DNA of 64,000 nucleotides from JAFEDN01 sp963697455. Its GTDB lineage: Bacteria > Pseudomonadota > Gammaproteobacteria > Coxiellales > Coxiellaceae. Where the stretch lies: NCBI GenBank assembly GCA_963697455.1, contig CAVOOI010000007.1:124001-188000 (forward strand), written 5' to 3'. This document shows, piece by piece, positions 6,794 to 16,288 of this stretch (the stretch's first letter is position 1; the number at the start of each line of letters is the position of its first letter). Under the pieces are notes generated by a model. It was not told the DNA's origin. It was given only the letters and a program-made list of their open reading frames with translations, and searched no databases. Position numbers and translations under genes: made by a program.

Positions 6794-9331
6794 ATGACTC
6801 AATTGGCTAAAGAAATTACCCCCATTACCATTGAAGACGAATTACGTCAATCGTACCTAGATTATGCGATGAGCGTTATCGTTGGCCGTGCTTTACCCGA
6901 TGTCCGCGATGGCCTAAAACCCGTGCACAGGCGGGTATTGTATGCCATGGGCGAACTCAATAATGATTGGAACAAACCTTATAAAAAATCCGCCCGTATC
7001 GTCGGTGATGTGATCGGTAAATACCACCCGCATGGCGACGTAGCGGTTTACGACACCATCGTGCGCATGGCCCAGCCGTTTAGTTTGCGCTATCTGTTAG
7101 TAGACGGCCAAGGTAACTTCGGATCTGTAGATGGCGACTCCCCGGCGGCCATGCGTTACACCGAAATCCGCATGTCCCAATTCGCCCATACTTTAATGGC
7201 TGACCTGGATAAAGAAACGGTCGATTGGGGCCTGAATTACGACGGTACTGAAAGAATTCCTTTGGTCTTACCTACGCGCGCGCCGAATTTATTAGTCAAC
7301 GGGTCTTCTGGGATTGCAGTCGGTATGGCGACTAATATTCCGCCGCATAACCTGACTGAAGTCATTGATGCGTGTTTAGCGTTGATCGATAATTCCGAAT
7401 TAGAAATAGCTGACTTAATGAAATATATTCCGGGCCCGGATTTTCCTACCGCGGGCATTATCAATGGCCGCGCCGGCATTGTCCAAGCTTATAAAACTGG
7501 CCGCGACCGAATATTCGTGCGCGCAAAAGCAAGCATCGAACAGGAAGATTCCGGCAAAGCGTCAATCATCGTCCATGAATTACCTTATCAGGTCAATAAA
7601 GCCCGTTTGCTGGAACGGATCGGCGAAATGGTGCGTGATAAACAATTGGAAGGAATTACTGCATTACGTGATGAATCAGATAAAGACGGCATGCGAATGG
7701 TCATTGAAGTGCGCCGGAGCGATCAGCCCGACGTAGTGCTGAATAATCTTTACAAGCATACGCAATTACAAGTCGTGTTTGGCATTAATATGGTGGCGTT
7801 AGATAATGGCCAGCCGCGGTTATTGAATCTAAAACAACTGTTACATGCTTTTTTGCAGCACCGCCGTGAAGTCACTACCCGCCGGACGATTTACGAACTT
7901 CGCAAAGCGCGGGAACGCGCCCATATTTTAGAAGGTTGGGCGGTAGCGTTAGCGAATATCGATCCGATCATCGCCTTGATTAAATCTTCAAAAAATTCAG
8001 CGGAAGCTAAGGAAGCGCTGATTCAACAAGATTGGTTGCCCGGTAGCGTCGCCCAGCTATTAGCGGATGTCGCAGCTCAACAAACCCGCCCGGATGATTT
8101 AGCGCCTGAATACGGGTTTAAAAATCAAATCTACCGATTATCACCCACTCAAGCTCAAGCTATTTTAGACTTGCGGTTGCATCGCCTCACTGGCTTAGAA
8201 CAAGAGAGAATTCATAGCGAATATCAAGAAATCGTGCTGTCTATCCAAGCGCTGATTAAAATTCTGGGTGAGCCGGATGAACTGCACCGGATTATTCGTG
8301 AAGAATTAATCGCCATCAAAGAACAATTTGGAGATAAACGCCGCAGTGTGATTTTAGATACGCATGAAGACTTAAGCAACGAAGACTTAATCACTGAACA
8401 GGATATGGTAGTGACTCTGTCGCAGGAAGGCTATATCAAATCGCAATCTTTAGATAGCTATGAAGCCCAGCATCGCGGCGGACGTGGCAAAGCAGCTACC
8501 ACTATGAAAGAGCAGGATTTCATTAAAAATATGCTGGTGGCTAATTCTCACGATACTATTTTATGTTTCTCAACCCAGGGTAAAGTGTACCGGTTAAAAG
8601 TGTATGAAGTGCCGGAAAGCGGACGGACCGCGCGTGGGCGTCCCATGGTTAATTTGCTGCCCCTGGAAAAAGATGAGCAAATCTCCGCAATTCTCCCGGT
8701 GAAAAAATTTGAAGATAACCACTTTGTATTTATGGCGACTCAGCAGGGCTTAGTGAAAAAAGTGGTACTGAGCGATTTTGAAAAAGTGCGGGTCAGCGGT
8801 AAAGTAGCGTTAGAGTTGAACGAAGGTGATTGCTTAATTGGCGCAGGGATTACCAACGGTCAACATGAAATTATGCTAGTGAGCGATGAAGGGAAAGCCA
8901 TTCGTTTTCCTGAAGCGACAGTGAGGCCAATGGGTCGAACTGCGCGCGGAGTGCATGGCATGAAATTGCAGGCCGGACAAAAAGTGATGACGTTGATTAT
9001 CGTGGATGAACGTTGCACTTTGCTAACTGCCACTAACAATGGCTATGGTCAACGCACTTCATTAGGCGATTACCGGGCCATAGGCCGAGGTGGTCAAGGC
9101 GTTCGCGCTATTCAAGTCAGCGAGCGCAATGGCAAGGTAGTGGCTGCGACCCAGGTTTATGACGATGATGAAGTGTTACTTATCAGCGATCAAGGCACTC
9201 TGGTGCGAATTCGGGTGGCGGAAGTCTCCGTAATTGGCCGCAACACCCAAGGCGTGCGCTTAATTCAACTCGCTGCCGGCGAACATTTAGTGGGCATTGA
9301 ATCGGTGAGGGCGGTGGTTGATGATTTATAA
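6794..9331 (+). CDS. gyrA: DNA gyrase subunit A
   Basis: The A subunit of type II topoisomerase, 845 aa, which cuts and rejoins DNA during negative supercoiling. The catalytic tyrosine is Tyr122 in AAMRYTEIR. The C-terminal half carries the beta-pinwheel repeats, including the GyrA box near QRTSLGDYRAIGRGGQGV. The start is the ATG with AGGA seven bases upstream; an in-frame TTG six bases earlier is less likely. Residue 83 (E. coli numbering, which aligns without gaps here) is Val in HPHGDVAVYD instead of Ser, while Asp87 is kept. The 3' end overlaps serC. Confidence 0.97.
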   Translation: MTQLAKEITPITIEDELRQSYLDYAMSVIVGRALPDVRDGLKPVHRRVLYAMGELNNDWNKPYKKSARIVGDVIGKYHPHGDVAVYDTIVRMAQPFSLRYLLVDGQGNFGSVDGDSPAAMRYTEIRMSQFAHTLMADLDKETVDWGLNYDGTERIPLVLPTRAPNLLVNGSSGIAVGMATNIPPHNLTEVIDACLALIDNSELEIADLMKYIPGPDFPTAGIINGRAGIVQAYKTGRDRIFVRAKASIEQEDSGKASIIVHELPYQVNKARLLERIGEMVRDKQLEGITALRDESDKDGMRMVIEVRRSDQPDVVLNNLYKHTQLQVVFGINMVALDNGQPRLLNLKQLLHAFLQHRREVTTRRTIYELRKARERAHILEGWAVALANIDPIIALIKSSKNSAEAKEALIQQDWLPGSVAQLLADVAAQQTRPDDLAPEYGFKNQIYRLSPTQAQAILDLRLHRLTGLEQERIHSEYQEIVLSIQALIKILGEPDELHRIIREELIAIKEQFGDKRRSVILDTHEDLSNEDLITEQDMVVTLSQEGYIKSQSLDSYEAQHRGGRGKAATTMKEQDFIKNMLVANSHDTILCFSTQGKVYRLKVYEVPESGRTARGRPMVNLLPLEKDEQISAILPVKKFEDNHFVFMATQQGLVKKVVLSDFEKVRVSGKVALELNEGDCLIGAGITNGQHEIMLVSDEGKAIRFPEATVRPMGRTARGVHGMKLQAGQKVMTLIIVDERCTLLTATNNGYGQRTSLGDYRAIGRGGQGVRAIQVSERNGKVVAATQVYDDDEVLLISDQGTLVRIRVAEVSVIGRNTQGVRLIQLAAGEHLVGIESVRAVVDDL

Positions 9332-10400
9332 TTTCAGTCCTGGGCCGGCAACGTTGCCGCCTGAAGTATTGCAGCAAGCGCACGCTGAATTTTTTAATTG
9401 GCGGGGAACTGGGGCATCGATCATGGAAATTTCTCATCGCGGCGCTGATTTTATGGCGCTGATTGAGGAAATTGAACAAGATTGCCGTGATTTATTGAAT
9501 TTGCCTAGCCATTATCGCGTACTATTTTTAAGCGGCGGCGCGCGTGGCCAGTTTGCCGCAATTCCATTAAATTTAGCCGTGGAAAATTCCCAAACCGCCT
9601 ACGTTATCAGCGGTATGTGGAGTAAAATTGCGAGTGAAGAAGCCCGGCGTTATTCCCAGGTAAAAGTGATTGCCAGCAATGAGTCGAATAGTTATACCAC
9701 CATCACCCCAATCGATCAGTGGCAAGATTTTTCACGAGCCGCTTATTTGCATTACACTGAAAATGAAACTGTTCACGGCATTGAATTTCCCAGCGTGCCT
9801 GATTCTGGGAAAACGCCGTTAATCTGCGATATGAGTTCGAGTATTTTATCACGGCCATTAGATGTTTCCCGGTTCGGATTAATTTACGCGGGAACTCAAA
9901 AAAACCTGGGCATTGCTGGCTTGACCTTAGTGATTATTCATGACGATTTAGTAGCTCGACCCGCGCAGCCAATTACCCCGACCATTTTTAATTATGCGGC
10001 ACAAGTAAAACATAACTCTATGTATAATACCCCGCCAGTTTTTCCCTGGTATATTTCCGGGCTGGTGCTGAAATGGTTGAAAGCTCAAGGTGGAATGGTA
10101 GCCGTTGGTGCGCGCAATCAACGTAAAGCTGACAAATTATACCGCTATATCGATCAAAGTGATTATTACAAAAATCCCGTTGATCCGGCGTTTCGTTCGC
10201 GCATGAATGTTATTTTTACTTTACCGGATAAAGAAAAAGATCAGTTATTTGTTAAAGAATCGCAAGCCGCGGGATTTATCGGCTTAAAAGGCCACAGCAG
10301 TTTAGGCGGCATCCGCGTCAGCCTCTATAACGCAATGCCCGAAGAAGGTGTCGACGCCTTAATTGCGTTTATGCAGGAATTTGTTAAACGTCATAGTTAA
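9321..10400 (+). CDS. serC: Phosphoserine aminotransferase
   Basis: A PLP enzyme that converts 3-phosphohydroxypyruvate to phosphoserine (serine synthesis), and can act in pyridoxal phosphate synthesis. It is 359 aa, the usual size. The N-terminus YNFSPGPATLPPEVL is typical, and the PLP lysine is in YAGTQKNLG. The ATG at 9321 overlaps the last 11 bases of gyrA, so translation is probably coupled. The order gyrA-serC is common in gammaproteobacteria. Confidence 0.95.
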   Translation: MIYNFSPGPATLPPEVLQQAHAEFFNWRGTGASIMEISHRGADFMALIEEIEQDCRDLLNLPSHYRVLFLSGGARGQFAAIPLNLAVENSQTAYVISGMWSKIASEEARRYSQVKVIASNESNSYTTITPIDQWQDFSRAAYLHYTENETVHGIEFPSVPDSGKTPLICDMSSSILSRPLDVSRFGLIYAGTQKNLGIAGLTLVIIHDDLVARPAQPITPTIFNYAAQVKHNSMYNTPPVFPWYISGLVLKWLKAQGGMVAVGARNQRKADKLYRYIDQSDYYKNPVDPAFRSRMNVIFTLPDKEKDQLFVKESQAAGFIGLKGHSSLGGIRVSLYNAMPEEGVDALIAFMQEFVKRHS

Positions 10401-10539
10401 CTCTAGTCGAATAATACATTTAGCATCGCCGCTTTCTTTTTCTCAATATTCTCAGATAACTGAGAACATCAGTCATTTCCTTACGATCATTCCACATCCC
10501 AAAACCGTAATTTTTCACGCTACCTCCTTAAGATTAGTT

Positions 10540-10568
10540 TTGACAAGACCAGCGGTCTTTGGCTTAAT
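10540..10568 (+). promoter_or_regulatory. Candidate cmk promoter
   Basis: A perfect TTGACA at 10540-10545, then 17 bp containing the small palindrome AGACCAGCGGTCT, then a weak CTTAAT at 10563-10568. Transcription would start within a few bases of the cmk ATG at 10577. The 176-bp serC-cmk gap holds nothing else I recognise. Confidence 0.45.
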
Positions 10569-10576
10569 TGTACAAT

Positions 10577-11278
10577 ATGTTTGAAGACACGAGAATCCCG
10601 GTAATTACGATTGACGGCCCTAGCGGTTGCGGTAAAGGTACGCTTGCGCAGCGGCTGGCGATTCATCTCCATTGGCATTGGCTGGATAGCGGAGCTTTGT
10701 ACCGTATCGTGGCCTGGGCCGTCTTACATTATCAGATTCCGCCCAGTCACGATCAGGAATTAGCGAATTTAATGAACCGGTTGAAAATCACCTTTACTGC
10801 CGACAGCGAAGGCTCAGCAGCGCAGATGAGTTGCGACGGACATGACGTCAGCCAAGCCATCCGCACTGAGGCTTGCGCGAAAATGGCCTCGGTAATCTCG
10901 GCCAAGCCATTTGTCCGCGCAGCATTATTGCAAAAGCAGCACGATTTGCGCCAACCCCCCGGTATAGTAGCGGATGGCCGCGACATGGGCACGGTAGTTT
11001 TTCCCGATGCGGCGGTAAAATTCTTCTTAACCGCCAGCCCCGAAGTACGCGCCGAGCGTCGTCATAAGCAATTAATAAAATTAGGCATTCCAGAAGATCT
11101 AGCTCAAATCAGCGCAGACTTGATGACCCGCGACCAGCGCGACCGCGAAAGAGCGGTAGCCCCTTTGCAAGCCGCCGGCGACGCCATTATCATTGACACT
11201 TCCCAATTAAGCGTCGATGAAGTATTTAAAATAGTACTAAGTCATTTACATATCTTTCTTCCCCCTATAAATCCCTAG
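10577..11278 (+). CDS. cmk: Cytidylate kinase
   Basis: Phosphorylates CMP and dCMP to the diphosphates for nucleotide supply. The protein is 233 aa, the usual length. The P-loop GPSGCGKGT is near residues 15-23. The AWAVLHYQI region and the VADGRDMGTVVFPDA segment, which binds CMP, are typical. No Shine-Dalgarno precedes the ATG; a TTG nine bases earlier is the only longer option. In many gammaproteobacteria cmk is followed by rpsA, as here. Confidence 0.93.
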   Translation: MFEDTRIPVITIDGPSGCGKGTLAQRLAIHLHWHWLDSGALYRIVAWAVLHYQIPPSHDQELANLMNRLKITFTADSEGSAAQMSCDGHDVSQAIRTEACAKMASVISAKPFVRAALLQKQHDLRQPPGIVADGRDMGTVVFPDAAVKFFLTASPEVRAERRHKQLIKLGIPEDLAQISADLMTRDQRDRERAVAPLQAAGDAIIIDTSQLSVDEVFKIVLSHLHIFLPPINP

Positions 11279-11285
11279 ACTACAA

Positions 11286-11323
11286 TCGCCCACCAAAATG
11301 AATTTTCTTGATTTGGTGGGCGA
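11286..11323 (+). terminator. Strong hairpin after cmk
   Basis: TCGCCCACCAAA pairs perfectly with TTTGGTGGGCGA around a 14-base loop, eight bases after the cmk stop. It has no T-run, so it may be a processing site or a weak terminator. Confidence 0.5.
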
Positions 11324-11356
11324 GATCACCGACCTTAGTGGTTTTCGGCCATTGAT

Positions 11357-11391
11357 AAACCTGCCAATAGGTGCTATTGTTAGGTTTTTTT
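11357..11391 (+). terminator. Intrinsic terminator between cmk and rpsA
   Basis: AAACCTGCCAATAG pairs with CTATTGTTAGGTTT (12 of 14 positions) around a GTG loop and runs into seven Ts. It separates cmk from rpsA. Confidence 0.65.
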
Positions 11392-11478
11392 GGGGGATCT
11401 CTTAATCTTGTAGGGGATTCGAAGTTTAGTTAACCCATATTTTATCTGTTTAAATATGGTTTCAATAAAAAGGTCTAT

Positions 11479-13146
11479 ATGAGCGAAAATTTTGCCCAGT
11501 TATTTGAAGAAAGCATTGCCAAATTGGATTTACGTCCCGGTAGTTTAGTTAAAGCGAAAGTCATCGCATTAACCGGCAACCAGGTGGTTGTTAACGCCGG
11601 TCTAAAGTCGGACGCGGTTATTGCCCTCAGCGAATTCCCAGATGAAAAACTGGCCGTTGGTGACGTGATTGATGTGGTTATCGAAACCGTGGAAAACGGT
11701 TTTGGTGAAACCCGGTTATCCCGCGAGAAGGCCCGCCGTGCCAGAACTTGGTTAGAATTAGAGAAAGCCTACGAAACCGGCGACCCAATTATGGGTACGA
11801 TTATCGAGCGAGTTAAAGGCGGCTTTACGGTTGAAATTGATTTCGTCCGTGCATTTTTACCGGGCTCATTAGTGGACGTCAAACCCGTCCGTGACCCTGG
11901 CTATTTAGAAGGCAAATCGCTTGAATTCAAAATTATCAAAATGGACCAAAAGCGCAACAACGTAGTATTGTCTCGCCGCGCCATTTTGGAGCGTGAAACC
12001 AGCGCTGAACGCGAAGCCCGGTTAGATGAATTACAAGAAGGCCAGGAAGTGATCGGCGTAGTCAAAAATATTACCGATTACGGCGCTTTCTTGGATTTAG
12101 GCGGTATCGACGGATTGTTACATGTCACCGATATTTCCTGGAAGCGGGTCAAGCACCCCAGCGAAGTACTTAAAGTCGGCGAAGAGCACCAGGTAAAAAT
12201 TCTTAAATTTGACCGGGAAAAGAACCGCATTTCCTTAGGCATGAAACAGCTTATGGAAGATCCATGGCGCAACATCGCCCGCCGCTATCCTAAAGGATCG
12301 CGTGTGTTTGGAGCCGTCAGCAACATTACCGATTACGGCTGCTTTGTCGAGTTAGAAGAGGGCGTTGAAGGTTTAGTGCACATGACCGAAATGGATTGGA
12401 CTAATAAAAACATCCATCCCAGCAAAGTCGTGCAGTTAAGCGACGAAGTTGAAGTGATGGTGTTGGAAGTAGATGAAGACCGCCGCCGGATTTCTTTAGG
12501 CATTAAACAATGCAAAGCTAATCCATGGCAGGAATTCTCTGAAAAACATCAAAAAGGCGAAAAAGTGAAAGGCAAAATTCGCTCGATCACTGATTTCGGG
12601 ATTTTTGTAGGCTTAGAAGGCGATATCGATGGTCTAATTCATCTGACTGATATCTCCTGGAATGAACCAGGCGAACAAGCAGTGCGTAAATATAGTAAAG
12701 GTGAAGAAGTCGAAGCGGTTATTTTGGGAATCGATCCTGACCGTGAACGTATCTCTTTAAGCATTCGTCAATTGGAAGAAGATCCTGTCACTGAATTCGT
12801 AGAAAGCCGTGACAAAAACGCTAATTTTGAAGCGACCATCACTGCCGTTGAAGCTAAGCGCGCCACGGTGCAATTAGCCGATCAAGTCTTTGGACAACTG
12901 CGAATTAGCGAATACAGCTATCAAAGAACCGAAGATTTGCGTGAAGAATTGAAAGAAGGCGATAAGATTGATGTGAAAGTAATTAGTATCGATCGTAAAA
13001 ACCGCCAACTTCAAGTTTCACACAAGGCAACCCAAACGAAGCCGGCTACTAAGAGTTCTTTAGGCGTCGAATCTACCAAAACTACTTTGGGTGATTTACT
13101 TAAAGAGCAAATGAAAAATAAAGAAGGCGACGATTCTCAAGAGTAA
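11479..13146 (+). CDS. rpsA: 30S ribosomal protein S1
   Basis: A large 30S protein that binds mRNA during initiation, 555 aa. Six S1 (OB-fold) domains can be followed by their repeated endings such as ISLGMKQL, ISLGIKQC and ISLSIRQL, and by the NITDYGAFLDL / NITDYGCFVEL / SITDFGIFVGL starts. The N-terminal SENFAQLFEES is typical. AAGG lies about six bases before the ATG. The AT-rich upstream region (TTTATCTGTTTAAATATGG) probably holds its own promoter, since a terminator separates it from cmk. Confidence 0.97.
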   Translation: MSENFAQLFEESIAKLDLRPGSLVKAKVIALTGNQVVVNAGLKSDAVIALSEFPDEKLAVGDVIDVVIETVENGFGETRLSREKARRARTWLELEKAYETGDPIMGTIIERVKGGFTVEIDFVRAFLPGSLVDVKPVRDPGYLEGKSLEFKIIKMDQKRNNVVLSRRAILERETSAEREARLDELQEGQEVIGVVKNITDYGAFLDLGGIDGLLHVTDISWKRVKHPSEVLKVGEEHQVKILKFDREKNRISLGMKQLMEDPWRNIARRYPKGSRVFGAVSNITDYGCFVELEEGVEGLVHMTEMDWTNKNIHPSKVVQLSDEVEVMVLEVDEDRRRISLGIKQCKANPWQEFSEKHQKGEKVKGKIRSITDFGIFVGLEGDIDGLIHLTDISWNEPGEQAVRKYSKGEEVEAVILGIDPDRERISLSIRQLEEDPVTEFVESRDKNANFEATITAVEAKRATVQLADQVFGQLRISEYSYQRTEDLREELKEGDKIDVKVISIDRKNRQLQVSHKATQTKPATKSSLGVESTKTTLGDLLKEQMKNKEGDDSQE

Positions 13147-13156
13147 TAACGAAGTT

Positions 13157-13197
13157 CGTCATCCCGCGGCTTGACCGGGCTTGACCGCGGGATGACG
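13157..13197. repeat. REP-like palindrome after rpsA
   Basis: CGTCATCCCGCGG pairs with CCGCGGGATGACG around CTTGACCGGGCTTGA. It lies ten bases after the rpsA stop and resembles the CGTCATCCCGCGG REP sequences common in gammaproteobacteria. It lacks a T-run. Confidence 0.7.
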
Positions 13198-13232
13198 GCG
13201 CTGTGACGTCTATGTGCCTTCGTGGAGGAAAT

Positions 13233-13268
13233 ATGCGTTATATTCGTTATGGTATCGAAAACAGGTAA
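13233..13268 (+). other. Small 11-codon ORF before lapB (leader or lapA remnant)
   Basis: ATG preceded by a strong GGAGG, encoding MRYIRYGIENR and then a stop, six bases before the lapB GTG. In many gammaproteobacteria lapA, a short membrane protein, sits directly before lapB, and here it is missing. This may be the 5' stub of a deleted lapA or a leader that couples translation to lapB. Neither is proven. Confidence 0.35.
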
Positions 13269-13274
13269 ACCATC

Positions 13275-14462
13275 GTGGTCATCAGAGCTTTGCATTTTTT
13301 GCTATTACCGATTGCCGCTACTTTTGGCTGGTACATGGGTAAACGCGATCGTGGTGCAACCTCACAAGTATCCCACCAATTGCGGCGCGATTATTTCCAA
13401 GGCTTAAATTATCTAATCAACGAACAATCCGATCAAGCGGTTGACGTATTTATTAAATTATCTGAAATTGACAGCGATACCGCCGAAATCCATCTGGCTT
13501 TAGGCCATTTATTCCGGCAGCGCGGCGAAGTGGATCGCGCGATTCGCATTCATCAAAATTTACTGGCCCGGCCCGAATTAGATAAGCGCTATCATATCCA
13601 AGCTTTATTTGCATTAGGACAAGACTACTTACGCGCAGGAGTGCTTGACCGCGCCGAACAAATTTTCTTGGAGCTGGTGGAATTGAAAGAAGGCTGGAAC
13701 GAGGAACGCCAAAATAGCCTGCAATTCCTATTGCGCATCTATCAGCAAGAAAAAGCCTGGCAAAAAGCTATCGACACCACCAAAAAAATATCGGTGCAAA
13801 CGGGTGAAGTGACCGATTCTATTCTGTCGCAATTTTATTGCGAATTAGCGGAACAAGAAGCTGGCAAAGGTCAAATCGCCGCGGCCTTGGAATATATACA
13901 TCAATCTATTAGCGTGGACCCTAACTGCGCTCGCGCTAATTTAATTGCTGGGCGGTTAGCTTATAAAACTCATCACTACGCAGCCGCTATTCGTCACTAC
14001 CAACAAGTCAGATTGCAAGACGTACATTTTATCCCTGAAATAATCCAGCCGCTTTGTCAATGCTACCAAGCAATGGGACAAGAACAGGAGTTAGTGGAAT
14101 ATTTACAGGAGTGTTTGCAGGATTTTCCCAATGTGTTTTTAATGTTAACTATTGCCAATTACTTACAGCGTTTAAGAGGCGATCAAGCAGCCATTAATTT
14201 TATTGCCGAGCAAGTTAAAAACGATCCGGCTTTAAGAGGGTTGAATGAACTTATTAAATTATATTTAAAAACTTCGCATAACCAGGCTAGCGAAAAATTA
14301 ACCATGCTGCAAAGTATTATTCAACAACTGACTGCCAGCAAACCGGTTTATCAATGCGGGCATTGTGGCTTTTCAGCGCCAATCTTGTTTTGGAATTGTC
14401 CCGGCTGCCATCATTGGACGAGCGCCCGGCCCACTCAAAAATTAGTAGCGGGAGTGACATGA
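13275..14462 (+). CDS. lapB: Lipopolysaccharide assembly protein B (YciM/LapB)
   Basis: An inner-membrane adaptor that helps FtsH degrade LpxC and so limits LPS synthesis. The protein is 395 aa: an N-terminal membrane helix (ALHFLLLPIAATFGWYMGKR), then TPR repeats, then a C-terminal rubredoxin-type metal site with CGHC and CPGC. The start is GTG, fixed by alignment of the membrane helix to the family start. It lies downstream of rpsA and overlaps pyrF by four bases. Confidence 0.92.
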   Translation: MVIRALHFLLLPIAATFGWYMGKRDRGATSQVSHQLRRDYFQGLNYLINEQSDQAVDVFIKLSEIDSDTAEIHLALGHLFRQRGEVDRAIRIHQNLLARPELDKRYHIQALFALGQDYLRAGVLDRAEQIFLELVELKEGWNEERQNSLQFLLRIYQQEKAWQKAIDTTKKISVQTGEVTDSILSQFYCELAEQEAGKGQIAAALEYIHQSISVDPNCARANLIAGRLAYKTHHYAAAIRHYQQVRLQDVHFIPEIIQPLCQCYQAMGQEQELVEYLQECLQDFPNVFLMLTIANYLQRLRGDQAAINFIAEQVKNDPALRGLNELIKLYLKTSHNQASEKLTMLQSIIQQLTASKPVYQCGHCGFSAPILFWNCPGCHHWTSARPTQKLVAGVT

Positions 14463-15184
14463 CGATGCGTCCAGAACCTAATATCATCGTAGCCTTAGAT
14501 CATCCAACTGAGCAAGCAGCCCTGGATTTTTTAGCAAAATTGAACCCAGCATTGTGCCGGATAAAAATAGGCAGCATTCTATTTACCCATTATGGACCCT
14601 CGTTATTGGAAAAAATTAAACAGCGTGGCTTCAGTATTTTTTTAGATTTAAAATTCCATGACATTCCGCAAACTGTTGCCGGCGCTTGCCGGTCAGCGGC
14701 AGAAATTGGAGTCTGGATGGTCAACATCCATGTCTCCGGCGGTTTAGCCATGATGATGGCGGCGCGCGAAGCCGTCGACAAGTTCCCAATCAACCAGCGC
14801 CCATTATTAATTGGAGTCACCATTTTAACCAGCCTGGATGATCAGGATTTATCTCTAATTGGTTATCAAGACAATACCGCGGCGATGGTGTTGCGTTTCG
14901 CCAAACTTGCTCACCAAGCGGGTTTAGACGGAGTAGTCTGTTCTCCTCAAGAAATTACGCTCCTACGCGCTAATTTGCCGCAAGATTTTTTACTAGTAGT
15001 ACCCGGCATTCGCTTGGCTGGTGATAAAGCAGAAGATCAAAAGCGCACCATGACCCCTCAAGCTGCTTTTGCCGCCCGTGCCGATTATCTCGTCATTGGC
15101 CGCTCGATCACCCAATCTAAGTCCCCGCAAGATACTCTTTCTCAAATATCAACCAGTGCATCGGCGCCAGAAACTCGTTTTTAA
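14459..15184 (+). CDS. pyrF: Orotidine 5'-phosphate decarboxylase
   Basis: The last step of UMP synthesis. The 241-aa TIM barrel has the catalytic DLKFHDIP (Asp-Lys-x-x-x-Asp) motif and the phosphate-binding VPGIR and VIGRSIT segments. The ATG overlaps the lapB stop (ATGA) and has GGGAG just upstream. A second ATG two codons on is also possible. A longer frame reaching 14354 runs through lapB and is not used. Confidence 0.95.
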   Translation: MTMRPEPNIIVALDHPTEQAALDFLAKLNPALCRIKIGSILFTHYGPSLLEKIKQRGFSIFLDLKFHDIPQTVAGACRSAAEIGVWMVNIHVSGGLAMMMAAREAVDKFPINQRPLLIGVTILTSLDDQDLSLIGYQDNTAAMVLRFAKLAHQAGLDGVVCSPQEITLLRANLPQDFLLVVPGIRLAGDKAEDQKRTMTPQAAFAARADYLVIGRSITQSKSPQDTLSQISTSASAPETRF

Positions 15185-15238
15185 TTTCTGATAATACTGT
15201 TATTATATGCAGAATATGAGTAGAGTGAGTTCATAGTT

Positions 15239-16288
15239 ATGGCTACTGTTTGCAGCGTTATTATCGCCATCTTCGCAACCGTTTTATTTATAGGGTTATT
15301 ACGTTTATTTGCCCTGCGGCTGGGCTTCGTCGACCGGCCGGGCGGGCGCAAACGCCACCATCATGAGGTACCTCTGATCGGCGGAATTGCCATCTTTTTA
15401 GGATTTTGCCTGGGCCTTATCTCGCTACCATTCCATTTAAATCATGCCTATGCCTTAATTGTCGGCGGTGGGATAGTGGTTGGGCTGGGTGTTATTGACG
15501 ACTTCCGCGACCTTAATTCTAAAGTGCGTCTAACTGGAGAACTGGTTGCAGCACTGATCCTTATTTTTTGGGGCCAGGTGCAAGTCTCATACTTAGGTAA
15601 TCTATTATTTTTAGGGAATATTCACTTGGGTTTATGGGGGATCCCATTCACTATCGTCTTAGTAGCTGGTTTTATGAACGCCATGAATATGATCGACGGT
15701 CAGGACGGCCTGGCGGGAGGGGTTGCGTTAGGGCAAGTCATTCTTCTAATCTACCTAAATTGGCATGTGCAAAACCAGCCGGATTTAACGATGCTGACGA
15801 TCTTAGGCTTATTACTCCTGGTGTTTTTAATTTTCAATATGCGAACCCCATGGCGTATACATGCCGCTATTTTTTTAGGTGACGCCGGCAGTACTTTTAT
15901 CGCATTTGCCGTGGCCTGGTTTGCCATCCGCATCGGCCAAAGCGGAGGCTCCATTAAACCAGCGATTATTTTATGGATCTTGGCGTTTCCAGTTTTTGAC
16001 TTACTCCACGTTTGTATCATTCGATTCACCCAGGGTAAGTCGTTGCTAAAACCCAGCCTGGATCATTTTCATCATCTTCTGCAGGCTGTGCGCGTAGATC
16101 CGGCTAGTTCCACTTGGTTGTTAACAGTACTCTCATTGGCTTTAGGAATAGTGGGTGTTTTACTGAATCATTTCCAAGTTGCCGAAGGTTGGCAATTTGT
16201 AGCCTGGTTAGGAGCTTTGGTCATTTATTTGGGAATAACCAAGTTAATTCGCAATTCGATGGAATACCAGCATGCTGCATGTGAGTAA
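15239..16288 (+). CDS. wecA: WecA-like undecaprenyl-phosphate GlcNAc-1-phosphate transferase
   Basis: A membrane enzyme of the MraY/WecA family that moves a sugar-1-phosphate onto undecaprenyl phosphate to start O-antigen or other surface glycan synthesis. It is 349 aa with about ten or eleven membrane helices. Family motifs are visible: GGRKRHHHEVPLIGG, the cytosolic DDFRDL, NMIDGQDGLAGG, and a late HFHHLL. The sugar (GlcNAc or another HexNAc) is not certain, so the symbol is tentative. It overlaps ccmA by 17 bases, although the two have no known shared function. Confidence 0.85.
   Translation: MATVCSVIIAIFATVLFIGLLRLFALRLGFVDRPGGRKRHHHEVPLIGGIAIFLGFCLGLISLPFHLNHAYALIVGGGIVVGLGVIDDFRDLNSKVRLTGELVAALILIFWGQVQVSYLGNLLFLGNIHLGLWGIPFTIVLVAGFMNAMNMIDGQDGLAGGVALGQVILLIYLNWHVQNQPDLTMLTILGLLLLVFLIFNMRTPWRIHAAIFLGDAGSTFIAFAVAWFAIRIGQSGGSIKPAIILWILAFPVFDLLHVCIIRFTQGKSLLKPSLDHFHHLLQAVRVDPASSTWLLTVLSLALGIVGVLLNHFQVAEGWQFVAWLGALVIYLGITKLIRNSMEYQHAACE

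Noticed and set aside
10363..10584. 73-codon frame between serC and cmk
   Set aside because: Overlaps the end of serC and has no start signal or family; the region better fits a promoter.
13222..13407. 61-codon frame upstream of and within lapB
   Set aside because: Out of frame with lapB and without family resemblance; the lapB GTG start explains the region.
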